From NCBI RefSeq assembly GCF_001639105.2, contig NZ_CP015285.1, positions 1,232,501 to 1,296,500 on the forward strand: a stretch of 64,000 nucleotides of DNA, given 5' to 3'. A program made the position numbers and the translations under genes. Position 1 is the first letter of the stretch, and every line of letters begins with the position of its first letter. This document shows positions 53,825-63,668 of the stretch, one piece after another. This DNA comes from Azospirillum humicireducens (lineage in GTDB: Bacteria > Pseudomonadota > Alphaproteobacteria > Azospirillales > Azospirillaceae). A model generated the notes under the pieces. That model did not search any database, had not been told where the DNA came from, and was given only the letters and a program-made list of their open reading frames with translations.

Positions 53825-54604
53825 TCACATGGTGCCCGGATAGGCCCCACCGTCCAGAAGGATGTTCTGGCCGGTCATGAAGCCGGAGCGCGCGGCGCAG
53901 AGGAAGGCGCAGGCGGCCCCGAACTCCTCCGGATCCCCGAATCGGCCGGCGGGGTTTCCCTTGCGGCGCAGGTCCATCTCTTCGTCGATGCTGCGGCCGG
54001 CGGCCTTCGCTCCGCCTTCCATGGTCTTGCGCAGACGGTCGGTCTCGAACGGGCCGGGCAGCAGGTTGTTGATGGTGACGTTGTGCTTCACCGTCTGGCG
54101 CGACAGGCCGGCGACGAAGCCGGTCAAACCGCTGCGCGCACCGTTCGACAGGCCGAGGATGGGAATCGGCGCCCGCACCGCGGCCGAGGTGATGTTGACG
54201 ATGCGGCCGAACCGGCGGTCGATCATCCCGTCCACCGTTGCCTTGATCAGGAAAATCGGCGCCAGCATGTTGGCATCCAGCGCGCGGATCCAGTCCTCCC
54301 GGTCCCAGTCGTGGAAATCGCCGGGCGGCGGCCCACCGGCATTGTTGACCAGGATGTCCGGCTCGGGACAGGCGGACAGCGCCGACGCCCGACCCTCCTC
54401 CGTCGTGATGTCGCCGGCAGCGGTCGTCACGGTGACGCCGGTCGCCTTGCGGATCTCCTCCGCCGTCGCTTCCAGCGCATCTGCATTGCGGGCGGTCAGG
54501 GTGACATGCACGCCCTCGCGGGCCAGCGCGAAGGCGCAGGCACGGCCCAGCCCCTTGCTGGCGGCGCAGACGATGGCGCGGCGGCCGGCGATACCCAAAT
54601 CCAT
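53825..54604 (-). CDS. Short-chain dehydrogenase-like protein lacking the YxxxK pair
   Basis: A 259-aa Rossmann-fold protein annotated by pattern as SDR. It has 'RAIVCAASKGLGRACAFALA', 'DILVNNAGGPPPGDFHDWDR', 'GRIVNITSAAVRAPIPILGL' and 'MTGQNILLDGGAYPGTM'. Ser140 is present. Where the active site normally reads Y-x-A-S-K it reads S153-N-G-A-R157, so catalytic Tyr and Lys are replaced by Ser and Arg. It may be a non-catalytic or mechanistically different SDR. It is the gene just after hda on the same strand (21-bp gap), possibly in the same operon. Confidence 0.85.
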   Translation of the reverse strand: MDLGIAGRRAIVCAASKGLGRACAFALAREGVHVTLTARNADALEATAEEIRKATGVTVTTAAGDITTEEGRASALSACPEPDILVNNAGGPPPGDFHDWDREDWIRALDANMLAPIFLIKATVDGMIDRRFGRIVNITSAAVRAPIPILGLSNGARSGLTGFVAGLSRQTVKHNVTINNLLPGPFETDRLRKTMEGGAKAAGRSIDEEMDLRRKGNPAGRFGDPEEFGAACAFLCAARSGFMTGQNILLDGGAYPGTM

Positions 54605-54625
54605 GCTCGTCCCTTCCCAAATATC

Positions 54626-55348
54626 TTAGCGGGTCGTTTTGGAACCGGATCGTTGCGGTTCCGTCCGTTGCAGTTCCGAAAGGACCTCGCGAGCCAGCGG
54701 CACGGTCACCCCGCGATGGGCGGCGAGCGAGGCGTGGTCCAGTGCCGCCACCAGCCGGCGGGCGAAGTCGAGCGAGCGTTCCATCCGCGCCAGCAGATAG
54801 GTGATGACCTCCAGCCCCGGCCGCAATTGCCGGTCGGCGAACAGCTTCACCAGCACGGCGGCAAGCAGGGCGTCGTCGGGAGGGCGAACCTCGACCGCCG
54901 GGGCGCCCTTGATGCGGGAGCGCAGGTCGGCCAGCCGCGTGCGCCAGCGCGACGGCGCCTTGCGCGACAGCAGCAGCAGATGGCCCTGCTGTTCGCGGGC
55001 CAGATTGTAGAGGTGGAACAGCGCCTCTTCCCGCTCGGGCTTGCCCGACACCGCGTCGGCATCCTCGACCACCACCGCGTTGGCGGGTGCCAGCAGCGCC
55101 GGCACCACGCCCGAGTCGAGCATCTCGCCCCTGGTGATGACGGCATGGCTGCGGGCGCGCCAGACCTGGGACAGATGGGTCTTGCCGCAGCCGGCCGGTC
55201 CGAACAGGGTCAGCGCCGGAGCCGGCCAGGATGGCCAGCGGTCGAGCCATGCCACCGCGTCGGCATTGCTGGATGCCACGAGGAAGTCCTCGCAGCCCAT
55301 TGCCGTCCGGTGCCCGAGGTCGAGCGGTATCTGCGCCGGCAAGCTCAT
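54626..55348 (-). CDS. hda: DnaA-related regulatory protein Hda
   Basis: A 240-aa AAA+ protein that promotes hydrolysis of DnaA-ATP together with the DNA-loaded clamp. The N-terminal 'MSLPAQIPLDLGHRTAM' contains the clamp-binding QxPLDL-like motif. Walker A is 'LTLFGPAGCGKTHLSQVWRA', Walker B is 'VVVEDADAV' and sensor 1 is 'GHLLLLSRKAPSRW'. A helical lid and 'MERSLDFARRLVAALDHASL' (sensor 2 region with Arg) follow. It lies 13 bp after the permease gene. The order pgsA-permease-hda, divergent from purMN, is familiar in alphaproteobacteria. Confidence 0.93.
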   Translation of the reverse strand: MSLPAQIPLDLGHRTAMGCEDFLVASSNADAVAWLDRWPSWPAPALTLFGPAGCGKTHLSQVWRARSHAVITRGEMLDSGVVPALLAPANAVVVEDADAVSGKPEREEALFHLYNLAREQQGHLLLLSRKAPSRWRTRLADLRSRIKGAPAVEVRPPDDALLAAVLVKLFADRQLRPGLEVITYLLARMERSLDFARRLVAALDHASLAAHRGVTVPLAREVLSELQRTEPQRSGSKTTR

Positions 55349-55361
55349 GCGGACACACCCA

Positions 55362-56429
55362 TCAGCGTTCCGCGTCGGTGCCGCGGTAGTACGGGCTTGA
55401 GAGATACTGTCGCAATGCGAAGCGGGTCAACACGCCGATCACCGCGGCGACCGGCACCGCCAGCAGAACGCCGACGAATCCGAACAGGCTGCCGCCGGCC
55501 AGCAGGGCGAACATCACCCAGACCGCATGCAGCCCCACCTTGTCGCCGACCAGCTTCGGCGTCAGGACATTGCCCTCCACCGCCTGGCCGAACAGGAAGA
55601 TGCCGACCACGACGGCGACCCGCCAAAGCTCGTCGAACTGCAGCAGGGCAAGGCCGGTGCTGGCGACGAAGCCGAACAGGCTGCCGACATAGGGAATGAA
55701 GGACAGAACCCCGGCCATCAGGCCGATCACCAGCCCGAAATCCAGCCCGGCCGCCGACAGCGCCAGCGCATAGAAGACGCCCAGCACCAGGCAGACCATC
55801 GCCTGTCCCCGCACGAAGCCGGACAGGGTGGCGTTCACCTCGCGCGCCTGTTCGCGCACGGTTTCGGCATGCTGGCGCGGCAGCCACGAATCGACCTTCC
55901 CCACCATCACGTCCCAGTCGCGCATCATGTAGAAGGCGACGATCGGGGTGATGAACATCAGGGTCACGATGTCGAACACCGCCAGCCCGCCCGACAGGAT
56001 GTGCGAGACGATTCGTCCCACCATCCCCGCCACCTCGCCGGCATAGGTGCCGGCGGCGGCCCGCAGCCGCTCCACGTCATCGGCCGGAAGCCGGTGGATG
56101 AAGCGGTCGAGCGCCGGGATCAGCCGCTCCTTCACCAGGGTGGCGTAGGTCGGCAGCACCTCCAGCAGATGCGAGATCTGCCCCTGCACCAGCGGCACGA
56201 GGAGCAGCGCCATCAGCACCAGGACCAGCAGGAACCCCAGCAGCACCAGCGTGGTGCCGAGCCAGCGCGGCAGCCGGGCCCGCTCCAGCCGGTCGACCAG
56301 CGGATCGAGCAGATAGGCGATGGCCAGCCCGACCACGAAGGGAAGCAGCATGCCGGCCAGCAGCCACAGCGCAAGGACGAACAGCCCGAGTCCGATCAGC
56401 CAGAAGCGGAGTTGCTTGGCCGAGGTCAC
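55362..56429 (-). CDS. AI-2E/PerM-family membrane permease
   Basis: A 355-aa inner-membrane protein with about eight helices, starting at GTG 56429 in a GTGA overlap with the PgsA-like gene. It has 'FWLIGLGLFVLALWLLAGML', 'PFVVGLAIAYLLDPLVDRLE', 'GFVRGQAMVCLVLGVFYALA', 'GVLSFIPYVGSLFGFVASTG' and 'GQAVEGNVLTPKLVGDKVGL'. The last two blocks define the AI-2E exporter/PerM family. Members in different bacteria act as permeases or Na+/H+ antiporters, so no substrate is assigned. Confidence 0.92.
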   Translation of the reverse strand: MTSAKQLRFWLIGLGLFVLALWLLAGMLLPFVVGLAIAYLLDPLVDRLERARLPRWLGTTLVLLGFLLVLVLMALLLVPLVQGQISHLLEVLPTYATLVKERLIPALDRFIHRLPADDVERLRAAAGTYAGEVAGMVGRIVSHILSGGLAVFDIVTLMFITPIVAFYMMRDWDVMVGKVDSWLPRQHAETVREQAREVNATLSGFVRGQAMVCLVLGVFYALALSAAGLDFGLVIGLMAGVLSFIPYVGSLFGFVASTGLALLQFDELWRVAVVVGIFLFGQAVEGNVLTPKLVGDKVGLHAVWVMFALLAGGSLFGFVGVLLAVPVAAVIGVLTRFALRQYLSSPYYRGTDAER

Positions 56430-56986
56430 GGAACACCGCCGAGCCGGTTGAACAGCAGGGCGCCGCGCCGCGCATAGAGCAGGCCGGACAGGACCGTCGT
56501 CACCGTGCAGGCGTACACCAGCACATCGACAACTTCCCAGCCGTACAGATGAATCTCCGGCAGGCCCAACGCCGGCGGCGCCAGCACCGCGGCGGCCAGC
56601 GCGATCTGGACGACCGTGTTCACCTTGCTGATGTAGAGCGGCTGCATCGCCAGCGTCTCCTTCAGCGTGAACAGCAGGATGACGCCGCCGATGATCATGA
56701 TGTCGCGGAAGATCACCATCATCGCCAGCCACAGCGGGATCGTACCCACCCAGGCCAGCGCCACATAGACGCCGACGATCAGGGCCTTGTCGGCCAGCGG
56801 ATCGAGGTAGCCGCCCAGAACCGTACGCGCCCTGAACATGCGGGCGATGGCGCCGTCCAACGCATCGGACAGTCCGGCAGCGACGAAGAGTGCGAAGGCC
56901 CACTCCATCCTGCCGGTCAGGATCATGTACATCGCGGCCGGTACAGCCAGGATGCGCAGAAAGGTGATGATGTTCGGAACGCTCAC
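56426..56986 (-). CDS. CDP-alcohol phosphatidyltransferase (PgsA-like)
   Basis: A 186-aa membrane enzyme. It begins (V)SVPNIITFLRILAVPAAMY and has the CDP-alcohol phosphatidyltransferase motif D-G-x2-A-R-x8-G-x3-D-x3-D in 'DALDGAIARMFRARTVLGGY' plus 'LDPLADKAL'. Four to five further helices follow. The family includes phosphatidylglycerophosphate synthase and cardiolipin synthase-type enzymes. The sequence alone does not decide the alcohol. It starts with GTG overlapping the upstream stop (GTGA) and is coupled to the permease downstream in the same way. Confidence 0.9.
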   Translation of the reverse strand: MSVPNIITFLRILAVPAAMYMILTGRMEWAFALFVAAGLSDALDGAIARMFRARTVLGGYLDPLADKALIVGVYVALAWVGTIPLWLAMMVIFRDIMIIGGVILLFTLKETLAMQPLYISKVNTVVQIALAAAVLAPPALGLPEIHLYGWEVVDVLVYACTVTTVLSGLLYARRGALLFNRLGGVP

Positions 56987-58380
56987 GGTACGCTCTTGGC
57001 CGGCAGCGTTCCCAGGTTGCGCGGCGGAGCGCCCAGCATGCCGCCCGCCGATCCGCCGGAAACGCCGGCATCCAGCGGCGCCGACGGTGCCAGCGTGGTG
57101 GGAGACGCGACCGGAGACGTCGCGGACGGAACGGCTCCGGCCGATGCGGCACCCGACCCGCGCGGCAGCAGCGTCAGCTGCCAGTCCGCGGTGGGTGCCG
57201 GCAGCGGCGCACCGGGATAGGCTGCGGGAGCCGCCCCGGCCGTACGCGCAAGACCCAGATCCTGGCGGGCAAGCGCCTGGGCCAGCTGGTCGGGATCGCC
57301 GCGATGGGTCAGGGTGATCAGCGCTTCGCTGCGGCTGATGGACAAGAGGTTGCTGCGGGTCACGGCATTGACCGAGGAAAGCCGCTTGCGCGTCTCCACC
57401 AAGTCGTTCACCGCCGACAGCGGAATGCGGACCAGGGTGTCCTGCTCCGGCCCGGTGGCGGTGGTGTGTTCGCGACGCCAGGACTCATCCAGCTGGCTGC
57501 CGACCGCCGCGACCGCGCGGGTCAGCACGTCGTCGGCATTGCTGCCGCCCTTCACCTGCACGACCTGATTGTCGCGCGTGCCGTCAAGCCCATAGCGGGT
57601 GACGTCAATGGTCATGCCCCGCGCCGGATCGGGTCCGTTCGCCGGCAGATCGGTGCGGGCGACCACGACCCCGCCAGCCTTGTAGGCCTGGGCGATACGG
57701 CCCAGTGCCTCGGCATTGCCGGCGATTGCATCCTCGCCGCTGATCGCTTGGGCGTCGGTCAGCTCCCCATCCGGCAACACCAGCGGCACCAGCGACGCCG
57801 CGGGCTGCCGCGCCTCCCATGCCGCACGCCAGGGGGTGCGGTCCTGCCACAGGATCGTGCGCCCCTCGGTCAGGGTCACCGGCAGGATGACGAAGGGGCG
57901 CGCGGGCGGCTCCACATACTGGGTGGCGCCGCCGCTGTGGCCGAGCGCATCGCGCACCGCGTTGGGACGGAACCGCACGGTGATGGCGCCGACATAGCGG
58001 CTGGCCGACACCTTCTCCTCGTCGATCTCGAAGCCCTGGACCAGCTTGGCGATCTCGATGTCCGACAGGCGCGGCGGGGTGCCGCCGGGAACGAGGCGGC
58101 GGTAGAGCTCCGCCCATGCCTTGGCCTGCGCCTCGCGGATCGCCTGGTCGCGGACCGTGGTCGGGTTGCTGCCGTTGATGTCGACCCGGACGCCCGAGAC
58201 CGCGAAGGGGTCGGCGGCGGACGGCATGGCAGCATTGGAGGCGGCAGGGGCGGCAGCATTGGCGGCGGCCGGCGGCGGGGAGCCGGTCTGCGCGCCCGCC
58301 GGCCCGGTCATGGTCAGGACCAGAGCGGTGGACATGGCAGCAAGACCGGCGAGGAGCGGCGCGCGGCGGCGGTGGAGCAT
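56983..58380 (-). CDS. DUF2066 exported protein
   Basis: A 465-aa protein with a signal peptide (MLHRRRAPLLAGLAAMSTAL). A low-complexity Ala/Pro linker follows, and then a DUF2066 domain with 'FAVSGVRVDINGSNPTTVRD', 'QAIREAQAKAWAELYRRLVP', 'IEIDEEKVS'-like 'GFEIDEEKVSASRYVGAITV' and 'PFVILPVTLTEGRTILWQDR'. The second half repeats a mixed alpha/beta pattern and the last 70 residues are low complexity. It is probably periplasmic. GGAAGG lies 8 nt before the ATG. First gene of the run to hda, divergent from purM. Confidence 0.88.
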   Translation of the reverse strand: MLHRRRAPLLAGLAAMSTALVLTMTGPAGAQTGSPPPAAANAAAPAASNAAMPSAADPFAVSGVRVDINGSNPTTVRDQAIREAQAKAWAELYRRLVPGGTPPRLSDIEIAKLVQGFEIDEEKVSASRYVGAITVRFRPNAVRDALGHSGGATQYVEPPARPFVILPVTLTEGRTILWQDRTPWRAAWEARQPAASLVPLVLPDGELTDAQAISGEDAIAGNAEALGRIAQAYKAGGVVVARTDLPANGPDPARGMTIDVTRYGLDGTRDNQVVQVKGGSNADDVLTRAVAAVGSQLDESWRREHTTATGPEQDTLVRIPLSAVNDLVETRKRLSSVNAVTRSNLLSISRSEALITLTHRGDPDQLAQALARQDLGLARTAGAAPAAYPGAPLPAPTADWQLTLLPRGSGAASAGAVPSATSPVASPTTLAPSAPLDAGVSGGSAGGMLGAPPRNLGTLPAKSVP

Positions 58381-58405
58381 TGCAAAGCCTTCCGATTCGA
58401 GTATG

Positions 58406-58434
58406 TTCGGCCCGAGCCCAAGGCCCGGTATATA
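58406..58434 (+). promoter_or_regulatory. Possible purM promoter
   Basis: TTCGGC (58406-58411), 17-nt spacer, TATATA (58429-58434), 44 bp before the purM ATG. The -10 is good and the -35 weak. Confidence 0.45.
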
Positions 58435-58477
58435 GCTCAGCCCAAGCGAGGATACCATCAGCACCCAGTCCTATAAC

Positions 58478-59539
<1,062 letters not shown>

Positions 59540-59575
59540 GGGACGCACCCCAGGAAAAGTCCCAAGGATAGTTCG

Positions 59576-60229
59576 ATGAGCAAGTTGAAGCTCGGCGTCC
59601 TGATCTCGGGGCGCGGCAGCAATCTGCAGGCGTTGATCGACGCCTGCGCCGCACCCGGTTTCCCCGCCGAGATCGCACTGGTGCTGTCCAACAAGGCCGA
59701 TGCCTTCGGCCTGGAACGTGCCGCCGCGGCCGGGATCGCCATCGCGGTGGTCAGCCACCGCGACTATCCCGGCGACAAGCCGGCCTTCGAGGCGGCGATG
59801 GACGTCCGGCTGCGGGAGGCCGGCGTCGAGCTGGTCTGCCTCGCCGGCTTCATGCGGCTGCTGTCGCCCTGGTTCGTCGGGCGCTGGCAGGATGCGCTCA
59901 TCAACATCCACCCGTCCCTGCTGCCCTCCTTCAAGGGCCTGGACACCCATGAGCGGGCGCTGGCCACCGGCGTCCGTTTCCATGGCTGCACCGTCCATCA
60001 TGTCCGCCCGGCGATGGATGACGGTCCGATCATCGCCCAGGCCGCCGTTCCGGTCCTGCCCGGAGATGACGCCCACCGACTGGCCGACCGCGTGCTGGAG
60101 GCGGAGCACAAGCTCTATCCCCATGCCGTCCGCCTGATCGCGGAGGGACGCGCCCGCGTCGACGGCGATCTGGTGCGGATCGACGGTCCGGCCCCGGAAC
60201 TGGCGACCATCCTCAACCCGCCCCTCTAG
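59576..60229 (+). CDS. purN: Phosphoribosylglycinamide formyltransferase
   Basis: PurN transfers a formyl group from 10-formyltetrahydrofolate to GAR. The 217-aa protein has 'LGVLISGRGSNLQALIDACA', 'LVCLAGFMRLLSPWFVGRWQ', catalytic residues Asn-His in 'LINIHPSLLPSFKGLDTHER' and Asp in 'GCTVHHVRPAMDDGPIIAQA'. The length is normal. It is preceded by AAGGA upstream of the ATG and probably co-transcribed with purM. Its stop codon lies in the loop of an intrinsic terminator. Confidence 0.97.
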   Translation: MSKLKLGVLISGRGSNLQALIDACAAPGFPAEIALVLSNKADAFGLERAAAAGIAIAVVSHRDYPGDKPAFEAAMDVRLREAGVELVCLAGFMRLLSPWFVGRWQDALINIHPSLLPSFKGLDTHERALATGVRFHGCTVHHVRPAMDDGPIIAQAAVPVLPGDDAHRLADRVLEAEHKLYPHAVRLIAEGRARVDGDLVRIDGPAPELATILNPPL

Positions 60230-60239
60230 GCGGGTTTTT
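60215..60239 (+). terminator. Terminator of purMN
   Basis: AACCCGCC (60215-60222), loop, GGCGGGTT (60229-60236), then Ts. The stem overlaps the last purN codons and the stop codon (60227-60229) is in the loop, so translation of purN should run into the hairpin. Confidence 0.88.
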
Positions 60240-60353
60240 CCTTCCGGCCCCTATCCTTCCGGCATAGTTGACGGTTCCGCTCGGAATCTGTTGCGTTTCC
60301 GCGCGCCTGCGTCAGAATTGCTGGCAAAAGAAACTGTCGGAGGGTTGATCGAT

Positions 60354-60497
60354 ATGGCGGCCGTGAGTCCCAACCCGGTCAGTGAAGAGACCGTACGTAC
60401 CCATCAGGCGACCTGGATCGCCTTCACCAAATTCATGAAGTACAGCATCGCCGGCGTCATCGCGGTGCTGGTTCTGCTGGCGATCTTCACACTTTAG
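60354..60497 (+). CDS. aa3-type cytochrome c oxidase subunit IV
   Basis: A 47-aa single-pass membrane protein. A short soluble start 'PVSEETVRTHQATWIAFTKF' is followed by the helix 'YSIAGVIAVLVLLAIFTL'. The 'H..tw..F.k..kys..a.v.vl.lma.f' pattern is that of the small bacterial aa3 oxidase subunit IV found in alphaproteobacteria. The ATG at 60354 has GGAGGG about 10 nt upstream. It is monocistronic and away from other cox genes. Confidence 0.85.
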   Translation: MAAVSPNPVSEETVRTHQATWIAFTKFMKYSIAGVIAVLVLLAIFTL

Positions 60498-60594
60498 ACG
60501 GGGAATGTCCGAAGCCCTGCCCTTCCCCGCCCGGCGTCTGCCGGCCGCGGGGAAGGAGCGGGATGTGGCTGTTACGAGGAAATGTCGAAGCCGG

Positions 60595-61302
60595 TTACTG
60601 CGCCAGAATCAGTTCACCGTGCTTCGTGCAGCCAGCCTCGGCCAGCTCCACGAATCGATCGGCCACCTGATCCGGCTGGGTGATCCTGGTCGGATCCTCG
60701 CCGGGAAAAGCCTGGGTCCGCAGCTTGGTCGCGACCACGCCGGGATCGATCAGGTTGACCCGCACCGTGGAGCTTGACACCTCCATGGCATAGCTCTTCA
60801 CGATCATCTCCAAGGCCGCCTTGCTGGCACCATAGGGCATCCAGTAATGCTGCGGGGCCTTGGCGGCGGCAGAGGTGACGAAGATCGCGCGGCCGGTGCC
60901 CGACGCGCGCAGCAGCGGATCCATCGAGCGGATCAGGCGATAGTTCGCCGTCACGTTCAGGTCCATCACCCGCGACCACAGCTTGGGATCATACTGCGCA
61001 ACCGGGCCGAGCGCCTCCAGCGCGCCGGCATTGCCGACGACCACGTCCAGCTTGCCGAATCGCTCGTACAGCGCGTGACCGAGCTGGTCGATCTTGTCGT
61101 AGTCGCGCAGATCCATCGGCACCAGGGTCGCCGACTGGCCGGAGATCTTCTGGATGGCATCGTCGGTCTCCTCCAGCCCGCCGACGGTGCGGGCGACCAG
61201 GACCAGATGGGCGCCTTCGGCGGCAAAGCGCTTGGCGACTGCGGCGCCGATGCCGCGCGATGCGCCGGTGACGAGGGCGATGCGGCCGGAGAGACGGGAC
61301 AT
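60595..61302 (-). CDS. SDR-family oxidoreductase
   Basis: A 235-aa classical short-chain dehydrogenase. It has the nucleotide site 'ALVTGASRGIGAAVAKRFAA', 'DVVVGNAGALEALGPVAQYD', catalytic Ser in 'AIFVTSAAAKAPQHYWM', and Tyr/Lys in 'PYGASKAALEMIVKSYAMEV'. 'RVNLIDPGVVATKLRTQAFP' follows. The residue pattern is complete, in contrast to the SDR at 53825. The substrate is unknown. It is downstream of purF on the same strand, but a strong terminator lies after purF. Confidence 0.92.
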   Translation of the reverse strand: MSRLSGRIALVTGASRGIGAAVAKRFAAEGAHLVLVARTVGGLEETDDAIQKISGQSATLVPMDLRDYDKIDQLGHALYERFGKLDVVVGNAGALEALGPVAQYDPKLWSRVMDLNVTANYRLIRSMDPLLRASGTGRAIFVTSAAAKAPQHYWMPYGASKAALEMIVKSYAMEVSSSTVRVNLIDPGVVATKLRTQAFPGEDPTRITQPDQVADRFVELAEAGCTKHGELILAQ

Positions 61303-61343
61303 GGGAGCGGCTCGTTTCCTGGGATTATTGTTCGTTCACACAC

Positions 61344-61376
61344 AAAACCCCTCTCCCAGGAAGGGAGAGGGGTTTT
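61344..61376 (-). terminator. Terminator of purF
   Basis: AAAACCCCTCTCCC (61344-61357), loop AGGAA, GGGAGAGGGGTTTT (61363-61376): a perfect 14-bp A/T-flanked stem 4 bp after the purF stop. It shares the CCCTCTCCC/GGGAGAGGG core with 668, 7386 and 23988. Confidence 0.88.
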
Positions 61377-61380
61377 GGGG

Positions 61381-62829
61381 TCACGCGCGGACGGCGACGT
61401 TCGCCTCGACGGGCGGGTTCTCCAACGCGTCGGTCAACGGGATCGGATAATCGCCGGTGAAGCAGGCATCGCAGTAGCCGAGGTTGGCCGGATCGCGCTT
61501 CTCCTCGCCCATCGCCCGATAGAGGCCATCGAGCGAGATGAAGGCGAGGCTGTCGGCCTGGATGAAGTCGCGCATCTGCTCCACCGTCATGCGGTGGGCC
61601 AGCAGCTTGCCCTGCTCCGGCGTGTCGATGCCGTAGAAGCAGGGGTGCGAGGTCGGCGGACTGGAGATGCGCATATGCACCTCCTTGGCTCCGGCGGCGC
61701 GCACCATCTCGACGATCTTCTTCGACGTGGTGCCGCGGACGATGCTGTCGTCCACCAACACAACGCGCTTGCCCTCGATCATCGCGCGGTTGGCATTGTG
61801 CTTCAGCTTCACGCCCAGATGGCGGATCTGGTCGGTCGGCTCGATGAAGGTGCGGCCGACATAATGGTTGCGGATGATGCCGAGGTCGAAGGGAACGCCG
61901 GCCTCCTGGGCATAGCCCAGCGCCGCGGGCACGCCGCTGTCGGGGACCGGCACGATCACGTCGGCGGGAACGCCGGCCTCGCGGGCCAGCTCGCGGCCGA
62001 TGCGCTGGCGCGCCTCGTAGACCGAGGTGCCCTCCATCACGCTGTCGGGACGGGCGAAATAGATGTACTCGAAGATGCACAGACGGCGCTGCTGCGGCTG
62101 GAACGGCCGCAGGCTGTGCACGCCGTCGCCGTCGATGACGATCATCTCGCCCGGCTCGACGTCGCGGACATATTCGGCGCCGACGATGTCGAAGGCGCAG
62201 GTCTCGCTGGCCAGGATATGGGTGTCGCCCAGCCGGCCCAGCACCAGCGGACGGACGCCGAGTGCGTCGCGCACGCCGATCACTTCCTTGGAGGTCAGCG
62301 CGACCAGCGAGAAGGCGCCCTCGACCTGCCGGACCGCCTCGATCAGGCGATCCACCGGCGAGCCGCCGCGGGCGGTCGCCATCAGATGGACGATCACCTC
62401 GGTATCGGTGGAGGACTGGAACAGGCAGCCGCGGCGGACCAGCTGGCGGCGCAGGGTCTGCGCGTTCGTCAGGTTGCCGTTGTGGGCCAGCGCGAAGCCG
62501 CCGAATTCGAAGTCGGCATAGAGCGGCTGGACGTTGCGGATCGAGGTGTCGCCGGTGGTGGCATAGCGCACATGGCCGATGGCGCTGGCCCCCTTCAGCT
62601 TGGCGATGATCGCCTCGGAGCTGAAATGGTCGCCGACAAGGCCCAGCGTGTGCTGCAAATGGAAGCGGCCGCCATCGAAGCTGACGATACCCGCCGCCTC
62701 CTGCCCGCGGTGCTGCAGGGCGTGCAGGCCCAGCGCCGTGATGGCGCCCGCCTGCGGGTTGCCGTAGATGCCGAACACGCCGCACTCTTCGCGCAGCTTG
62801 TCGTCGTCGAACGGATGCGTCGTCAGCAT
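61381..62829 (-). CDS. purF: Amidophosphoribosyltransferase
   Basis: PurF makes phosphoribosylamine from PRPP and glutamine, the committed step of purine synthesis. The 482-aa protein has a 15-residue propeptide (MLTTHPFDDDKLREE) before the N-terminal nucleophile Cys16 in 'ECGVFGIYG'. 'LHALQHRGQEAAGIVSFDGG' and 'ALAHNGNLTNAQTLRR' follow in the glutaminase domain. The PRPP loop is 'VVLVDDSIVRGTTSKKIVEM'. Late cysteines in 'LGYCDACFTGDYPIPL' suit the iron-sulfur-containing type. The ATG at 62829 is used. It lies about 110 bp after cvpA, its frequent partner. Confidence 0.96.
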   Translation of the reverse strand: MLTTHPFDDDKLREECGVFGIYGNPQAGAITALGLHALQHRGQEAAGIVSFDGGRFHLQHTLGLVGDHFSSEAIIAKLKGASAIGHVRYATTGDTSIRNVQPLYADFEFGGFALAHNGNLTNAQTLRRQLVRRGCLFQSSTDTEVIVHLMATARGGSPVDRLIEAVRQVEGAFSLVALTSKEVIGVRDALGVRPLVLGRLGDTHILASETCAFDIVGAEYVRDVEPGEMIVIDGDGVHSLRPFQPQQRRLCIFEYIYFARPDSVMEGTSVYEARQRIGRELAREAGVPADVIVPVPDSGVPAALGYAQEAGVPFDLGIIRNHYVGRTFIEPTDQIRHLGVKLKHNANRAMIEGKRVVLVDDSIVRGTTSKKIVEMVRAAGAKEVHMRISSPPTSHPCFYGIDTPEQGKLLAHRMTVEQMRDFIQADSLAFISLDGLYRAMGEEKRDPANLGYCDACFTGDYPIPLTDALENPPVEANVAVRA

Positions 62830-62937
62830 CACAAGAAGTCCTTCGTCCAAGAGGCGCCGTCGGCGCGCGTCAGCACATGCAACGGAATAGAATCAGGGTC
62901 CACAAACGTCGATAGCGCCGAAACCGAGCGGTCAAGC

Positions 62938-63627
62938 TCAGCGGGCGTTGTTCTGAAACAGCCTGTCTGCTTCGGCGCGATCGCGCTCCTTATAACCGGT
63001 ATCGGGTGCCTGCGCACCCCCGGTCTTCGCGGAGCTGGGCACCGGCGTCGACAGACGGTCGAGCGCCTGCTTGGCCTCCATCGCCTGACGGGCGCGGTCT
63101 CGCGCCATGTCCATCTGGCCCAGCCCTTCCCTGCGCAAATGCTCCGGCACGAAGCCGTAGAGCGTCTCCGCCCCCATCGCCAGGAAGGGACGGGTCTTCG
63201 CCTCCTTCAGCCAGACCGGCTGTTCCGCCGGGTTGGGCACCAGCCACAGGAAGAACAGGTAGGCGATGGACACCAGCACCCCGCCCTTCACCAGCCCGAA
63301 GGCGAAGCCCAGCGTACGGTCCAGCGCCGACAGAGTCGAGGCCTGCACCCCGCGTGACAGGCTGCGGCCCAGAAGCGACAGCACGATCAGCGCGATGATG
63401 AACACCCCGACCGCGGAAGCGGCGTAGGCCAGCATCTCGAACCGGATATAGATCTGCGCGTAGGGAAGGACATGGGGCAGCGCGTAGAGCGTGATCACCG
63501 CGGCGCCGGCCCAGGCGGCGACCGACACCACCTCGGCCACCATGCCGCGGCTGAAGGCGAGCAGCGCCGCCAGAAGCAGGACGGCGATGACGACGATGTC
63601 CACCGGATTGACGGGAAGGTTGTCCAT
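62938..63627 (-). CDS. cvpA: CvpA family membrane protein
   Basis: A 229-aa inner-membrane protein with four hydrophobic helices in the first 140 residues: 'VDIVVIAVLLLAALLAFSRG', 'VVSVAAWAGAAVITLYALPH', 'AASAVGVFIIALIVLSLLGR' and 'GGVLVSIAYLFFLWLVP'. 'SALDRTLGFAFGLVKGG' between helices is the CvpA hallmark. The C-terminal 80 residues are charged and cytoplasmic or periplasmic. CvpA is needed for colicin V production in E. coli and has been linked to envelope functions. It lies upstream of purF, as in E. coli. Confidence 0.93.
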   Translation of the reverse strand: MDNLPVNPVDIVVIAVLLLAALLAFSRGMVAEVVSVAAWAGAAVITLYALPHVLPYAQIYIRFEMLAYAASAVGVFIIALIVLSLLGRSLSRGVQASTLSALDRTLGFAFGLVKGGVLVSIAYLFFLWLVPNPAEQPVWLKEAKTRPFLAMGAETLYGFVPEHLRREGLGQMDMARDRARQAMEAKQALDRLSTPVPSSAKTGGAQAPDTGYKERDRAEADRLFQNNAR

Positions 63628-63668
63628 GGCCCTGTGCCGATTATTGGAATGGCTATTGTCGAGTGGCG

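Noticed and set aside
55362-57152. Long 596-codon frame covering the permease and part of PgsA
   Set aside because: The part upstream of 56429 is a shifted reading of the PgsA-like and DUF2066 genes; the true permease begins at the GTG overlapping the PgsA stop.
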